Source of the DNA: Nonomuraea pusilla
Lineage (GTDB): Bacteria; Actinomycetota; Actinomycetes; Streptosporangiales; Streptosporangiaceae
DNA length: 64,000 nt
Assembly (NCBI RefSeq): GCF_900109355.1
Contig: NZ_FOBF01000026.1
Span: 62,001-126,000 of the forward strand
Direction of reading: 5' to 3'
This document shows positions 32,614-41,161 of the stretch, piece by piece; within the stretch, counting starts at the first letter, position 1, and the number at the start of each line of letters is the position of its first letter. Both the position numbers and the translations under genes were made by a program. The notes beneath the pieces were generated by a model, which was not told the DNA's origin, searched no databases, and saw nothing but the letters and a program-made list of their open reading frames with translations.

Positions 32614-32902
32614 GTCCGATTCCCTTCCTACGGCTCGTCCGGATGGGGCGACGCTAGAGGGCGGCGGGTGCGGCGCGCGTCGTCCTCGGCTCGTCACTTC
32701 GGCGCACACCGGACGGATCACGGCCTACACCGGAAGGAGTACGGACGATTCGGTCGGGGACGTGACGCTTGGGCACCCTTTGATCACCGTTCGCCCGCCT
32801 GGCGCCCCTCCCGGCCTTTACTATCTCCCTTGCCCGTGCCGGTCGAGAGATTGACAGGAGGCGACGGATGGTCGCAGAGCCTCGGGCGCGGGTGGTGGCG
32901 CC

Positions 32903-34399
32903 GTGACGCCGCTCGCCGGCCGGTACCGCCTGCTGTCGCAGCTCGGCCAGGGCGGCATGGGCACGGTCTGGCGGGCGATGGACGAGCTCCTGCGGCAGGA
33001 GGTGGCCGTCAAGGAGGTCAGGTTCCCGCCCGGCCTGGACGAGGCGTCGCGCGCCGAGTTCGCCGAGCGCACGCTGCGCGAGGCGCGGGCGGCCGCCACG
33101 CTGCGCTCCCACCCGTCCATCGTCACCGTGCACGACGTGGTCCTCGACGGCGGCAGGCCCTGGATCGTCATGGAGCTGGTGCGGGGGCGGTCCCTCGACC
33201 GGGTCGTCCGCGACGACGGCCCGCTGCCGCCCGACCGGGTCGCCGCGATCGGCCTGCGCGTGCTCGACGCGCTCGGCGCCGCGCACGCGGCGGGGATCCT
33301 GCACCGCGACGTCAAACCGGCCAACGTCCTGCTGACGGACGACGGGCGCGTCCTGCTGACGGACTTCGGCATCGCGACCATCGCGGGCGACCCCAACCTG
33401 ACCCGTACGGGCCTGCTGTCCGGCTCGCCCGGCTACATCGCGCCTGAGCGGCTGCGCGGCGAGGCCGACGGCCCTCTCGGGGACCTGTGGGCGCTGGGCG
33501 CCACGCTGTTCACGGCCGTCGAGGGCGGCCCGCCCTTCGCCCGCCAGAACGAGGCCGCCGTGCTGGCGGCGGTCCTCATGCAGGAGCCCGCGCCGTTCAG
33601 GCGGGCGGGCCCGCTCGCGCCCGTGCTGGCCGCCGTCCTGGAGAAGGACCCGGCCCGCCGCTGCTCGGCCGAGGAGGCGGCCGTCCGGCTGGAGGCGGTC
33701 GCGAAGGGCGACGCGGCGACCGAGCCGGGCTGGAGGCGGAGGCGCGGCACGCAGCGGGGTGGGCCGGGGCGGCGGAGGCAGATCGTGGCAGGCGCCGCGG
33801 TCGCGCTGGTGCTGGCCGTGGTCGCGGGCGTGGCGCTGGTGCCCTACTTCTTCCCGAACGCGGTGCGCCTGCTCGGGTACGTGCTGACACCGCGCAGCAC
33901 CCACACGGCCGCGCCGGCGCCGACGACCCGCCCGCCGTCGCCCACGCCCAGGATCACGGGCCGCGTGGAGGCGTGCGACCTGCTGACGGGGCCCCAGGCG
34001 CGCTCGCTGTTCCACAGCTCCGTGCGGCGGCAGTTCATCATCGCCCAGAGCTGCCAGTGGCAGGGCGCCGACTACAGCACCCTCAACCTCTTCGTGACCG
34101 TCGGGATGAGCGGGGGCACCGCGGAGCAGTACTACGACCTGCTGGTCGAGCAGATGAAGGACGAGCCGAAGCGCCGCCCCGGCACCAAGCTCCGCACGGG
34201 GCCCGACGTCGGGGACGAGGCGTTCAGCCACACCGGTCCCGTGGGCTATCTGGGGCTGTACGAGACGAAGATCATCTATCGGCTGTCGAACGTCACGGTG
34301 TCGCTCACGGTACGGGCGAAGCGGCCCGGCTACACGATGGCCGACCGGGCGGCGAAGCTCGTCGAGACCGCCCTCGTCGCCCGCCGCACGACCGGCTGA
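32903..34399 (+). CDS. Membrane-anchored Ser/Thr protein kinase
   Basis: 498-aa PknB-family (Hanks-type) kinase. Residues 7-265 are the kinase: GQGGMGTVWRAMD P-loop, VAVKEV lysine, HRDVKPANVLL catalytic loop, DFGIA, GSPGYIAPE activation segment. A basic juxtamembrane region and one membrane helix (about 298-318) follow. The extracytoplasmic domain after a Pro/Thr linker resembles DUF3558-type lipoprotein domains (CDLLTGPQARSLFHS and SCQWQGADYSTLNLFV, one likely disulfide). The GTG start is at 32903. Signal and substrates are unknown. Confidence 0.92.
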   Translation: MTPLAGRYRLLSQLGQGGMGTVWRAMDELLRQEVAVKEVRFPPGLDEASRAEFAERTLREARAAATLRSHPSIVTVHDVVLDGGRPWIVMELVRGRSLDRVVRDDGPLPPDRVAAIGLRVLDALGAAHAAGILHRDVKPANVLLTDDGRVLLTDFGIATIAGDPNLTRTGLLSGSPGYIAPERLRGEADGPLGDLWALGATLFTAVEGGPPFARQNEAAVLAAVLMQEPAPFRRAGPLAPVLAAVLEKDPARRCSAEEAAVRLEAVAKGDAATEPGWRRRRGTQRGGPGRRRQIVAGAAVALVLAVVAGVALVPYFFPNAVRLLGYVLTPRSTHTAAPAPTTRPPSPTPRITGRVEACDLLTGPQARSLFHSSVRRQFIIAQSCQWQGADYSTLNLFVTVGMSGGTAEQYYDLLVEQMKDEPKRRPGTKLRTGPDVGDEAFSHTGPVGYLGLYETKIIYRLSNVTVSLTVRAKRPGYTMADRAAKLVETALVARRTTG

Positions 34400-34433
34400 C
34401 CGGATCCGGTGAGCCTCGTGTGATCCTTGGCAG

Positions 34434-34970
34434 ATGACCCGACCCGGCACACTCCTCCACGTCGTCGTCTGCGCCGCCGCGCCCGCCCCCGACGTCGGCC
34501 GTCTCGTCGTCCTGGCCCAGGAGGCGGGCTGGACCGTCCAGATCGTCGCCACCCCGTCCGCGCTCGACTTCATCGACGTGGCGGCGCTGGAGCGGCGGAC
34601 GGGCCGCCCCGTCCGCAGCCGTTACCGCAGGCCGGACGAGCCGAAGCCGCCGAGGGCGGATGCCGTCGTCGTGGCTCCGGCGACGTACAACACGGTGAAC
34701 AAGTTCGCGCGGGGCATCGCCGACACGTACGCGCTCGGCGTCCTCGCGGAGGCGCCGGGGCTCGGCATCCCCGTGGTGGTGCTGCCGTTCGTCAACACCG
34801 CGCTGGCCGGGCGCGCCCCCTTCGCGGAGGCGGTGGCCGGGCTGCGGGCGGAGGGCGTGCGGGTGCTGCTGGGGCCCGGCGAGTTCGAACCGCATCCGCC
34901 GAGCGCGGGGCCCGACCGGATCGAGGCCTTCCCCTGGCACCTCGCCCTGGCCGCCCTGCCGGGCCGGTAG
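34434..34970 (+). CDS. Flavoprotein of the HFCD/PPC-decarboxylase fold
   Basis: 178-aa homo-oligomeric flavin-containing cysteine decarboxylase-fold protein. Features are an N-terminal strand LHVVVCAAAPAPD, GWTVQIVATPSALDFID, the conserved PATYNTVNKFARGIADTYAL segment that binds FMN, and PVVVLPFVNTALAG. It lacks the CoaC active-site signature, so it is a paralogue and not the CoA enzyme. The ATG is 35 bases after the kinase stop. Followed by a hydrolase gene on the same strand. Confidence 0.85.
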   Translation: MTRPGTLLHVVVCAAAPAPDVGRLVVLAQEAGWTVQIVATPSALDFIDVAALERRTGRPVRSRYRRPDEPKPPRADAVVVAPATYNTVNKFARGIADTYALGVLAEAPGLGIPVVVLPFVNTALAGRAPFAEAVAGLRAEGVRVLLGPGEFEPHPPSAGPDRIEAFPWHLALAALPGR

Positions 34971-35005
34971 GTGCATCATCCGCGGGAACTGGGAGGATTC
35001 TCCGC

Positions 35006-35845
35006 ATGCCGACCTTCGCCGCGCCCGACGGGACCGTCCTCGCCTACCACGAGCTGGGGGAGGGCGACCCGGTGGTCTGCGTGCCCGGCGGCCCGATGCA
35101 GGACTCCGGCTACCTCGGCGATCTCGGCGGCCTGCCCGGCCGGCGACGCCTGATCATGCTGGACCCCCGCGGCACCGGGGCGTCGCAGGCTCCGGCCGAC
35201 CCCGGCTCGTACCGGTGCGACCGGCTGGCAGGCGACCTGGAGGCGCTGCGCGAGCACCTCGGCCTCGACCGGCTGGACCTGCTCGCGCACTGCGCGGGCG
35301 CGAACCTCGCCACGCTGTACGCCGCCGCCCACCCGGGGCGCGTCGGCAGGCTCGCGCTGATCACGCCGAGCACCAGGGCCGTCGGCGTCGAGGCCACCGG
35401 TGAGGCCAGGCGCGCCGTCGCGCGGCTGCGCGAGGACGAGCCGTGGTTCGAGGCGGCCTTCGCCGCGCTCGGGTCCATCGTGGCCGGCCGGGCCGGCGAC
35501 GCCGACTGGAAGGCGATCGACCCCTTCTTCTACGGCCGCTGGGACGAGGCCGCACAGGCCCACCTGGCGTCGCAGGCGGGCCGCAGGAACGACGAGGCGG
35601 CCGCCGTGTTCGCCGCCGAGGGGGCGTTCGACCCGGACGTCACCCGCGCGGCGCTCGCCGCGTTCGCCGCGCCGGTGCTGCTGCTCGCCGGCGAGGTGGA
35701 CCTGAACACGCCGCCGGAGGTCGTGGCCGCGTTCGCGGCGCTGTTCCCGGACGCCGAGTTCGTGGTGCAGCCGGGGGCCGGCCACTTCCCGTGGCTCGAC
35801 GACGCCGGCCTGTTCACCGCGACCGTCGCGGCCTTCCTCGGCTGA
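35006..35845 (+). CDS. Alpha/beta hydrolase with Cys at the nucleophile elbow
   Basis: 279-aa hydrolase resembling proline iminopeptidase-type enzymes: VVCVPGGPMQDSGYLGDL (oxyanion glycine-pair), DPRGTGAS, lid helices, LLAGEVDLNTP (Asp) and GAGHFPW (His). The nucleophile elbow reads LLAHCAGANLA, with Cys where Ser is usual. Cys-His-Asp hydrolases exist (dienelactone hydrolase), so it may be active with altered chemistry or may be a binding protein. The ATG follows GGGAGG. Function is not assigned. Confidence 0.85.
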   Translation: MPTFAAPDGTVLAYHELGEGDPVVCVPGGPMQDSGYLGDLGGLPGRRRLIMLDPRGTGASQAPADPGSYRCDRLAGDLEALREHLGLDRLDLLAHCAGANLATLYAAAHPGRVGRLALITPSTRAVGVEATGEARRAVARLREDEPWFEAAFAALGSIVAGRAGDADWKAIDPFFYGRWDEAAQAHLASQAGRRNDEAAAVFAAEGAFDPDVTRAALAAFAAPVLLLAGEVDLNTPPEVVAAFAALFPDAEFVVQPGAGHFPWLDDAGLFTATVAAFLG

Positions 35846-35871
35846 CGGTCCCCTTCTCGCCGGCGGCTTCG

Positions 35872-36255
35872 TCAGCCGCCGGAGCCGTACGGGCGGGTGA
35901 TGATCTCCAGGTTGTGGCCGTTGGGGTCGGACCAGTAGAGGCCGCGCCCGCCGTCGTTGGTGTTGATGCGGCCCTCCTGCTGGTGGCCCGGGTCGGCCCA
36001 GAAGGTCAGGCCGCGCTCCTTGATCCTGGCCCAGATCTGGTCGAACTCCTCCTCCGACACCAGGAAGGCGTAGTGCTGCGGCCGCACGGCGTCGGTGGCC
36101 CGCATGACGTCCAGGGAGACGCCGTTGGCGAGCTCCACCACGCGGAACGGGCCGAAGACGGGGGCGGTCGGCAGCCCGAGGAGGTCGGTCAGGAAGCTCG
36201 CGGTCTCCTCACGGTCACGGGCGTGGACGATGGTGTGGTTGAGCTGCACCGGCAT
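35872..36255 (-). CDS. VOC-family protein
   Basis: 127-aa glyoxalase/dioxygenase-fold protein. The first module LNHTIVHARDREETASFLTD carries the His ligand. The second contains QHYAFLVSEEEFDQIWARI and GRGLYWSDPNGHNLEIITRP (Glu ligand). Both metal ligand positions typical of the family are present. The ATG at 36255 has GAGGGGAG upstream. A remnant of another protein (36269) lies directly upstream in the same direction. Substrate is unknown. Confidence 0.88.
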   Translation of the reverse strand: MPVQLNHTIVHARDREETASFLTDLLGLPTAPVFGPFRVVELANGVSLDVMRATDAVRPQHYAFLVSEEEFDQIWARIKERGLTFWADPGHQQEGRINTNDGGRGLYWSDPNGHNLEIITRPYGSGG

Positions 36256-36268
36256 GGTCGTTCTCCCC

Positions 36269-36372
36269 TCACGCGCCGGGTGGTGCGGCGACGGGGGACA
36301 GGTGGATCCCGGCCGGCCGCCAGACGCCATTGTCCTGCACGGCGACGTGAGTGACGCGGAAGCTTCCGTCGC
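36269..36372 (-). pseudogene. C-terminal fragment of a SnoaL/NTF2-like protein
   Basis: Reads DGSFRVTHVAVQDNGVWRPA followed by GIHLSPVAAPPGA and stop. The W-R-x-AGIHxSPVA ending is characteristic of the last two strands of SnoaL/DUF4440-like NTF2 folds. Upstream residues show no continuation, so only the tail remains. It ends 13 bases before the VOC start. Confidence 0.5.
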
Positions 36373-36496
36373 TGTGTCGTGCCTGGCAGGCGGCCTGCTG
36401 GGTGTGGACGCCGACGGACACGGCGGCGTGCCGTGGTCGCCCCCCGGGCTGAACCGAGGGCTTCCGCCGCGCCGCAGGAGATGGCACGCTCGTCCC

Positions 36497-36820
36497 ATGG
36501 GGACGGCGCAGAGGGCTTTCCGGCGGTTACGCACGCAGATCCGCATCGGCAACTCCTACGGCGTCGATGAATGGCCCGCCTGGCTGATCTGGCTGGGTTT
36601 CTTCCTCGGGCTGCTCATCGCCGTCACGCGGGTGGCCGGCCTGCCGGACGGGCCGAGGGGCTGGATCACCGCCGACATGGCGCCCGCGGCGCAGTGGGTG
36701 GAGCACTTGTGCCATCTCTTCGCGGGCTGCTTCATGGCGATGATCAACGGCGAGGCGCTGCTGCACAGGGCCCGGCGCAAGCGGGGATCCGTCGAGCGTT
36801 CGGAGCATGGCGCGCTCTGA
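36497..36820 (+). CDS. Small hypothetical membrane protein
   Basis: 107 aa, unrecognised. A basic amphipathic N-terminus (RAFRRLRTQIRIGN) precedes two hydrophobic segments, at about 28-46 (WLIWLGFFLGLLIAVTRV) and about 66-83 (WVEHLCHLFAGCFMAMING). A basic tail follows. The ATG at 36497 is used. It is convergent with the CBS-domain gene and separated from it by a hairpin. Confidence 0.55.
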   Translation: MGTAQRAFRRLRTQIRIGNSYGVDEWPAWLIWLGFFLGLLIAVTRVAGLPDGPRGWITADMAPAAQWVEHLCHLFAGCFMAMINGEALLHRARRKRGSVERSEHGAL

Positions 36821-36870
36821 GAGCCTGGGCCGGACTCCGGGTGGGAAGCGCGGAAAGCCGGCCGTCCGCG

Positions 36871-36895
36871 CGCCGGCCGCGGATCGCGGCCGGCG
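36871..36895. terminator. Bidirectional hairpin between convergent genes
   Basis: CGCCGGCCGCG (36871-36881) and its exact complement (36885-36895) with a 3-base loop. It lacks a T-run but sits midway between two converging genes. Confidence 0.6.
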
Positions 36896-36930
36896 GGGAG
36901 GGCCGGCGTGGCCGGAGTGACGCGTCCCCG

Positions 36931-37365
36931 TCAGGCGGTGCGGTCGGACGCGCCCGACTTGATGGCCTCGACGAAGTCGGCGAGCTTCTCCTCGGGCAGG
37001 TTCTGCGCGAGGTCCGCCTCGCTGATCATGCCGACCAGCTGGTGGTTCTCGATCACCGGGAGCCGCTTGATCTTGTGCTGGGTCATCTGGCGCAGCACGT
37101 CGTCGACGTCGGCGTTGGCGTCGGTGTAGTAGGGCTTGCCCTGCGCGAGCTCGGAGGCGCGGCATGAGCGCGGGTCCTTGCCCTCGGCCAGGCACTTGAT
37201 GACGATGTCGCGGTCCGTGATGATGCCATGCAGCTTCTGGTCGTTGCCGCAGATGGGCAACGCCCCGACCCCGAGGTCGCGCATCATCCGGGCGGCGTCG
37301 ATGAGGGTCTGGTCCTCGCCGATGCACTCGGCACGCGGATGCATGATGTCTCGTGCCGTGGTCAT
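36931..37365 (-). CDS. CBS-domain pair protein
   Basis: 144-aa protein made of two CBS domains (residues about 5-65 and 72-135): ARDIMHPRAECIGEDQTLID, MMRDLGVGALPI, IITDRDIV, then MTQHKIKRLPVIENHQLVGM and ISEADLA. Such stand-alone pairs bind adenosyl ligands such as AMP/ATP and are often dormancy- or stress-induced in actinobacteria (HRP1-like). The ATG is at 37365 with AGGAGAA upstream. No partner gene is evident. Confidence 0.92.
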   Translation of the reverse strand: MTTARDIMHPRAECIGEDQTLIDAARMMRDLGVGALPICGNDQKLHGIITDRDIVIKCLAEGKDPRSCRASELAQGKPYYTDANADVDDVLRQMTQHKIKRLPVIENHQLVGMISEADLAQNLPEEKLADFVEAIKSGASDRTA

Positions 37366-37483
37366 GAGGGTTCTCCTCTCGTCCGTCCTTGCTGTGGCCC
37401 CTACCCTCCCGTCCGGGACGAATCCTCTTGTCGCCCGCCGCGGGAGCGGGCGACCGCCGGGACGGGGCGGGCGCGCGGGCGCT

Positions 37484-37762
37484 CTACCGCGGCCGCGCGG
37501 CCGGCGGCTCGTCGGGCGGGCGCCGGTCCGTCTCGTCCGTCGTGTACGGGCCCGCCGTGGGCTCGTCCGCCACGCGGTCGGCCCGGCCGCCGCCGTAACG
37601 GCGCTGGACGGCGTCGGCCCCCTTGCCGATCTGCTCGTCGTACTTGTGTCCGGTGCGTTCCTTGGCGAACCGCTCCGCGCGGTCCACCAGCTCGTCGGCC
37701 TGCTTGGAGTGACCTCTGGCCAGGTTCTCGGCCTTCTTCAACCACTCTCCGATTCGGCCCAT
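37484..37762 (-). CDS. Rv0909/MT0933-type antitoxin-like protein
   Basis: 92 aa. MGRIGEWLKKAENLARGHSK and ADELVDRAERFAKERTGHKY are followed by the signature DEQIGKGADAVQRRYGGG and a charged Pro-rich tail. This matches the MT0933-like antitoxin family. The usual toxin partner is not adjacent, so it may be a solitary homologue with a different role. The ATG at 37762 has AAGGAG upstream. Confidence 0.82.
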   Translation of the reverse strand: MGRIGEWLKKAENLARGHSKQADELVDRAERFAKERTGHKYDEQIGKGADAVQRRYGGGRADRVADEPTAGPYTTDETDRRPPDEPPAARPR

Positions 37763-37828
37763 GACCGCTCCTTGTCCCTCGTGGTTACGGTCGTCCCCTA
37801 CCCCGGGGCGGCCGGAGGAACGTGGGGC

Positions 37829-38584
37829 TCACCCTCGGACGGCGCACAGAAGGCGGTTGTGCCCGCGCTGCCACAGGGTTCCCACCTCCTTGAACCCGGC
37901 CTCGCGCAGCGCGTGGACGTGCTGCGACAGCAGGCGCGACTCGGAGCCGTGGTGCGCGGCCCCGGCGGTGCTGCGTTCGGCGTCGAGGGCGGCGAAGTCG
38001 GGGTCGGCGGTGATGGCGTCCCACCAGGCCCGCCAGTCCTCGGGCGGGTTGGCGCCGAAGGCCCGCTCGGTCTGCCTGGCGTGCACGGCCAGCTCCAGGC
38101 GGGCCAGTTCGGGGGTGGCGTCGCCGGTCTCCATGTGGTCGCCGTTGAGGAGGACGCCGCCGGGCCGCAGCACCCGCGCCACCTCGACGAAGACCCGCTC
38201 CAGGTCCTCGGGGGAGATCCAGTGGAGCGCCGTGGTGCTGACGGCGGCGTCGGCGGGACGGTCGAGGCCGAGCGCCTCGGTCCAGCCGGGGGTGCGCAGG
38301 TCGGCGGGGACGAAGGTCACGTGGGGGTAGGCGGCCCGGCCCAGCCCGATCAGGAGGGGGTCGGCGTCGACGGCGACGACGGTGGCCTTGGGCAGGCGTT
38401 CGAGCAGGCGGGCGGCGAGCGAGCCCGGCCCGCAGCCGAGGTCGATGACGAGGGGGTCGGGGCGGCCGAGCGCCTCCACGGCGTCGATCAGGGCGGTGAA
38501 GCGTTCCTCCCGGTCGGGCAGGTAGCCCTCCTGCTGGCGGTCCCAGCGCGCGATCCACCGGAGTGCGGCATCGTGGGTGAGCAC
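37829..38584 (-). CDS. Class I SAM-dependent methyltransferase
   Basis: 251-aa methyltransferase. Motif I LVIDLGCGPGSLAARLLERL, acidic ribose contact VVAVDADPLLI, VPADLRTPGW, and STTALHWISPEDLERVFVEV with LRPGGVLLNGDH. The start GTG 38584 is preferred over GTG 38626 because AAGGAG lies 6 bases upstream of it. The longer frame crosses the operator-like repeats. It is divergent from a CGNR regulator, which probably controls it. Substrate is unknown. Confidence 0.88.
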   Translation of the reverse strand: MLTHDAALRWIARWDRQQEGYLPDREERFTALIDAVEALGRPDPLVIDLGCGPGSLAARLLERLPKATVVAVDADPLLIGLGRAAYPHVTFVPADLRTPGWTEALGLDRPADAAVSTTALHWISPEDLERVFVEVARVLRPGGVLLNGDHMETGDATPELARLELAVHARQTERAFGANPPEDWRAWWDAITADPDFAALDAERSTAGAAHHGSESRLLSQHVHALREAGFKEVGTLWQRGHNRLLCAVRG

Positions 38585-38594
38585 AGACGTCTCC

Positions 38595-38675
38595 TTGTGA
38601 CTGTCATATAAGCTTTCGGCAGTCACAACCTAGAACACGAAGGCGTAACTGGTCAATTGGATTACAACAGTCACA
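38595..38675. promoter_or_regulatory. Divergent promoter with three GTGACTG boxes
   Basis: TTGTGACTG (38595-38603) and its complement CAGTCACAA (38620-38628) form a dyad with a 16-base centre. A third half-box CAGTCACA lies at 38668-38675, inside the first codons of the CGNR gene. It is a likely binding region of that regulator. Confidence 0.6.
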
Positions 38676-39226
38676 CCGATGCCGTGGTCCGCGTCGCGGT
38701 GGCCCTCGTGAACGAGCTGACCCCCGGGGAGCGCCGGGGACGCCCGTACGCGCCGCCCCCCGACCTCGCCGGCGTGACCACCGGCGGCATGCGGGCCGTG
38801 TACCCGAGCCAGCGCGACGTCACGGAGGCCGAGGCCCGCGAGCTGGCCGGCGTGGCCGAGCGCCTGCGCGAGGTGTTCACCGCCGCGGCCGACGGCGACA
38901 TCGACACCGCCGCCGTACGGGTCAACGCGCTGCTGGAGGAGACGCGGGCCAGGCCCATGCTCGAACGCCACGACGGCGAGCCCTGGCACCTGCACTTCCA
39001 CGGCCCCGGCGGCACCATGGCCGGCGACTGGGCGGCGAGCTGCGCCACCGGCCTGGCCGTCGTGCTCGGCAGCGAGTTCCACGACCGGCTCGGCGTGTGC
39101 ACCGCGCCGCACTGCGACCGCGTCTACGTGGACGTCTCCCGCAACGGCACCCGCAGGTTCTGCTCGACGGCCTGCCAGAACCGGGTCAAGACGGCGGCGT
39201 TCCGCGCCCGCGGCAGGGCCGAGTGA
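38657..39226 (+). CDS. CGNR zinc-finger (ABATE-domain) regulator
   Basis: 189-aa stress-type transcriptional regulator. The N-terminal ABATE domain covers residues 1-140. The C-terminal CGNR-type zinc finger reads CTAPHCDRVYVDVSRNGTRR then FCSTACQNR, giving four cysteines for zinc. The start is TTG at 38657 (LDYNSHTDA); no ATG/GTG is available in the right place. It is divergent from the methyltransferase over shared GTGACTG boxes, so it probably regulates both. Confidence 0.88.
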   Translation: MDYNSHTDAVVRVAVALVNELTPGERRGRPYAPPPDLAGVTTGGMRAVYPSQRDVTEAEARELAGVAERLREVFTAAADGDIDTAAVRVNALLEETRARPMLERHDGEPWHLHFHGPGGTMAGDWAASCATGLAVVLGSEFHDRLGVCTAPHCDRVYVDVSRNGTRRFCSTACQNRVKTAAFRARGRAE

Positions 39227-39229
39227 GCG

Positions 39230-40174
39230 TCAGGAGAGCACCCTGACGGGACTGCCGTCGAGGAACGCCTCGATGTCCTCGACGGCCTCGCGGTAGTACG
39301 TACCGTAGTTGCCCCAGGTGACGTACCCGAGGTGGGGCGTGGCCAGGACGTTCGGGAGGGTGCGCAGCTCGTGGCCGTGCGGCAGCGGCTCGGTCTCGAA
39401 GACGTCGAGCCCGGCGCCCGCGATGCGGCCCGCCTTGAGCGCGGCGACCAGCGCGGCCTGGTCGACGATCGCGGCGCGCGAGGTGTTGACGAGGTAGGCG
39501 GAGGGCCGCATGAGCGACAGCTCGCGCTCGCCGATGATGCCGCGGGTGCTGTCGCTCAGCACGACGTGGACGGAGAGCACGTCCGAGTCGGTCATGAGGG
39601 TGTCGAGGCCGGGGGCCAGGCGGACGCCCAGCTCGTCGGCGCGCTCCTGGGTGAGGTTGCGGCTCCAGGCGAGGACGTTCATCCCGAACGCCTGACCGAT
39701 CCTGGCCATCTGCGACCCGATCTTGCCCAGGCCCAGCAGTCCGAGGGTGGCGCCGTGCAGGTCGGCGCCGACGGTGCTCTGCCACGGGCCGCCCTCGCGC
39801 AGCGCGTGCGCCTCGGGGACGAGGTGGCGGGTCAGGCCGAGGATGAGCGCCCAGGTGAGCTCGGTGGGGGCCGTGGAGCCGCTGCCGGTGCCGCAGACCG
39901 TGACGCCCTGGGCGCGGGCGGCGTCGAGGTCGATCGAGGCGTTGCGCATGCCGGAGGTGACGAGCAGGCGCAGGTTCGGCAGCCGGGAGAACAGCTCGGC
40001 GGTGAACGGCGTGCGCTCGCGCATGATGACGACGATCTCGTGGTCGTGGATCGCGGTGACGAGGTCGTCCTGGGTGGCGAAGTGCTCGCGGAAGCTGGTG
40101 ACCTCCACCCGCGACCAGTCGGCCAGGCCGAGGGCGACGCCCTGGTAGTCGTCGAGTACGGCGCAACGCGGCAT
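39230..40174 (-). CDS. D-2-hydroxyacid dehydrogenase family protein
   Basis: 314-aa NAD-dependent dehydrogenase of the D-isomer family. The NAD motif is GATLGLLGLGKIGSQMARIG. Catalytic positions are Arg in VNTSRAAIVDQAAL, Glu in GAGLDVFETEPLP, and His in NVLATPHLGYVT. The N-terminal substrate strand includes IVVIMRERTPFTAELFSRLP. The ATG at 40174 gives a normal length. Substrate is undetermined (D-lactate, glyoxylate, phosphonate and others are possible). Convergent with the CGNR gene, 3 bases apart. Confidence 0.9.
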   Translation of the reverse strand: MPRCAVLDDYQGVALGLADWSRVEVTSFREHFATQDDLVTAIHDHEIVVIMRERTPFTAELFSRLPNLRLLVTSGMRNASIDLDAARAQGVTVCGTGSGSTAPTELTWALILGLTRHLVPEAHALREGGPWQSTVGADLHGATLGLLGLGKIGSQMARIGQAFGMNVLAWSRNLTQERADELGVRLAPGLDTLMTDSDVLSVHVVLSDSTRGIIGERELSLMRPSAYLVNTSRAAIVDQAALVAALKAGRIAGAGLDVFETEPLPHGHELRTLPNVLATPHLGYVTWGNYGTYYREAVEDIEAFLDGSPVRVLS

Positions 40175-40263
40175 GGGCGCGATCCTACGCGGCGGCCGGC
40201 GGGGCGGGCCCGGTCGCCCCCCTGCTCCAGCTCCCCGGGTGCGGCCGGGGAGCTGGAGCCCGT

Positions 40264-40374
40264 TCATCGGGCGGCGGCGAGTCGTTCCGCCTCCGCGTGC
40301 AGCGCGAGGATCAGGACGAGCTCACGGTGGAGCTCCTCCAGATCGGGCGCTACATCTCCATCTATAGCGCGCAT
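40264..40374 (-). CDS. Possible 36-aa small protein
   Basis: MRAIDGDVAPDLEELHRELV followed by LILALHAEAERLAAAR: a single amphipathic helix. The ATG is preceded by GGAGG at 8 bases, a better ribosome site than many neighbours have. It follows the zinc-finger gene by 44 bases on the same strand. No homologue is recognised. Confidence 0.4.
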   Translation of the reverse strand: MRAIDGDVAPDLEELHRELVLILALHAEAERLAAAR

Positions 40375-40418
40375 ATCGGGCCTCCGTGGAGAAAAGACGC
40401 CCCACGGGTCACGCTGGT

Positions 40419-40784
40419 TTACGTCTCCGTCCGGAATCTCTCCCAGGCGGACTGCCGGGTCATGCCGAGCGAGGCGCCGATGCGTTCCCAGCTGACGTCC
40501 CGTGTGCGCAGATGGCGTACCCATTCGCGCAGATTGTCGTCGACCTGGGCCTGCACCGTGGCGATCTTCGGCAGGTGTTCGAGAATCTGCTCCTCGGTCA
40601 TGGACTCCCATGCGGGGAGGCGGGGGCGGGTGGAGTCGCTCAGGCGCTCCTGTTCGAGGATTGCCTCGCACAATTGCACGCATTCATCGCAAATGTGGAC
40701 GCCCGGACCGGCGATGAGTTTCCCCACCTCGGTGCTTTTCTTGTGGCAGAAGGAACAGTGGAACGCGTCCATCCAGTCAGGCAT
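40419..40784 (-). CDS. ClpX-type C4 zinc-finger protein with HTH-like end
   Basis: 121 aa. Residues 8-45 form a ClpX-type zinc finger ([20 protein letters not shown] then [15 protein letters not shown], ligand spacing C-x2-C...C-x2-C). The C-terminal part has [20 protein letters not shown] and [10 protein letters not shown], a helix-turn-helix-like unit. The combination occurs widely in actinobacteria; the protein is probably DNA-binding. ATG at 40784. The gene at 40802 lies 17 bases upstream on the same strand. Confidence 0.82.
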   Translation of the reverse strand: MPDWMDAFHCSFCHKKSTEVGKLIAGPGVHICDECVQLCEAILEQERLSDSTRPRLPAWESMTEEQILEHLPKIATVQAQVDDNLREWVRHLRTRDVSWERIGASLGMTRQSAWERFRTET

Positions 40785-40801
40785 GGCCTGACGGTAGCGC
40801 G

Positions 40802-41161
40802 TCAGGAGACCCCTGACAAGCCCTCGTCGCGATCTGGTGTCACCCGCGTCCGCAGGATCGCCAGCCGCTCCGCGTCGATCTTCTGGCAGATGGTCGCGTA
40901 GGCGTCCAGCACCTGGTGGTACGCCTTCACCGCGGCCTCCAGCTGGACGCGCAGCGCCGCCGCCCGCTCGGTGTCGCCGCGCTCCTCCGCCTCGGTGAGC
41001 AGCCTCCTGGCCTCGTCCACGATCTCCTCCGCGCGCAGCCTGGTGCGGCGGAGCAGGACGGAGCACTCGTGCAACTCGCCGAGTCGTGCCGAGGCGACGA
41101 TGAATTCCGCGCTGCGCACGACCGACCCGCGCGCCGCCCATCTGCGGAGATCCGATGCCAT
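40802..41161 (-). CDS. Hypothetical coiled-coil protein
   Basis: 119-aa, mostly helical, charged protein: [60 protein letters not shown]. It is predicted to be a coiled coil without a catalytic motif. The ATG at 41161 is preferred to the upstream in-frame GTG-type starts. It is likely the first gene of a small operon with the zinc-finger protein. Confidence 0.65.
   Translation of the reverse strand: MASDLRRWAARGSVVRSAEFIVASARLGELHECSVLLRRTRLRAEEIVDEARRLLTEAEERGDTERAAALRVQLEAAVKAYHQVLDAYATICQKIDAERLAILRTRVTPDRDEGLSGVS

Noticed and set aside
37484-37762. Toxin-antitoxin locus
   Set aside because: An antitoxin-like protein is present, but neither neighbour (CBS protein, methyltransferase) resembles a toxin.
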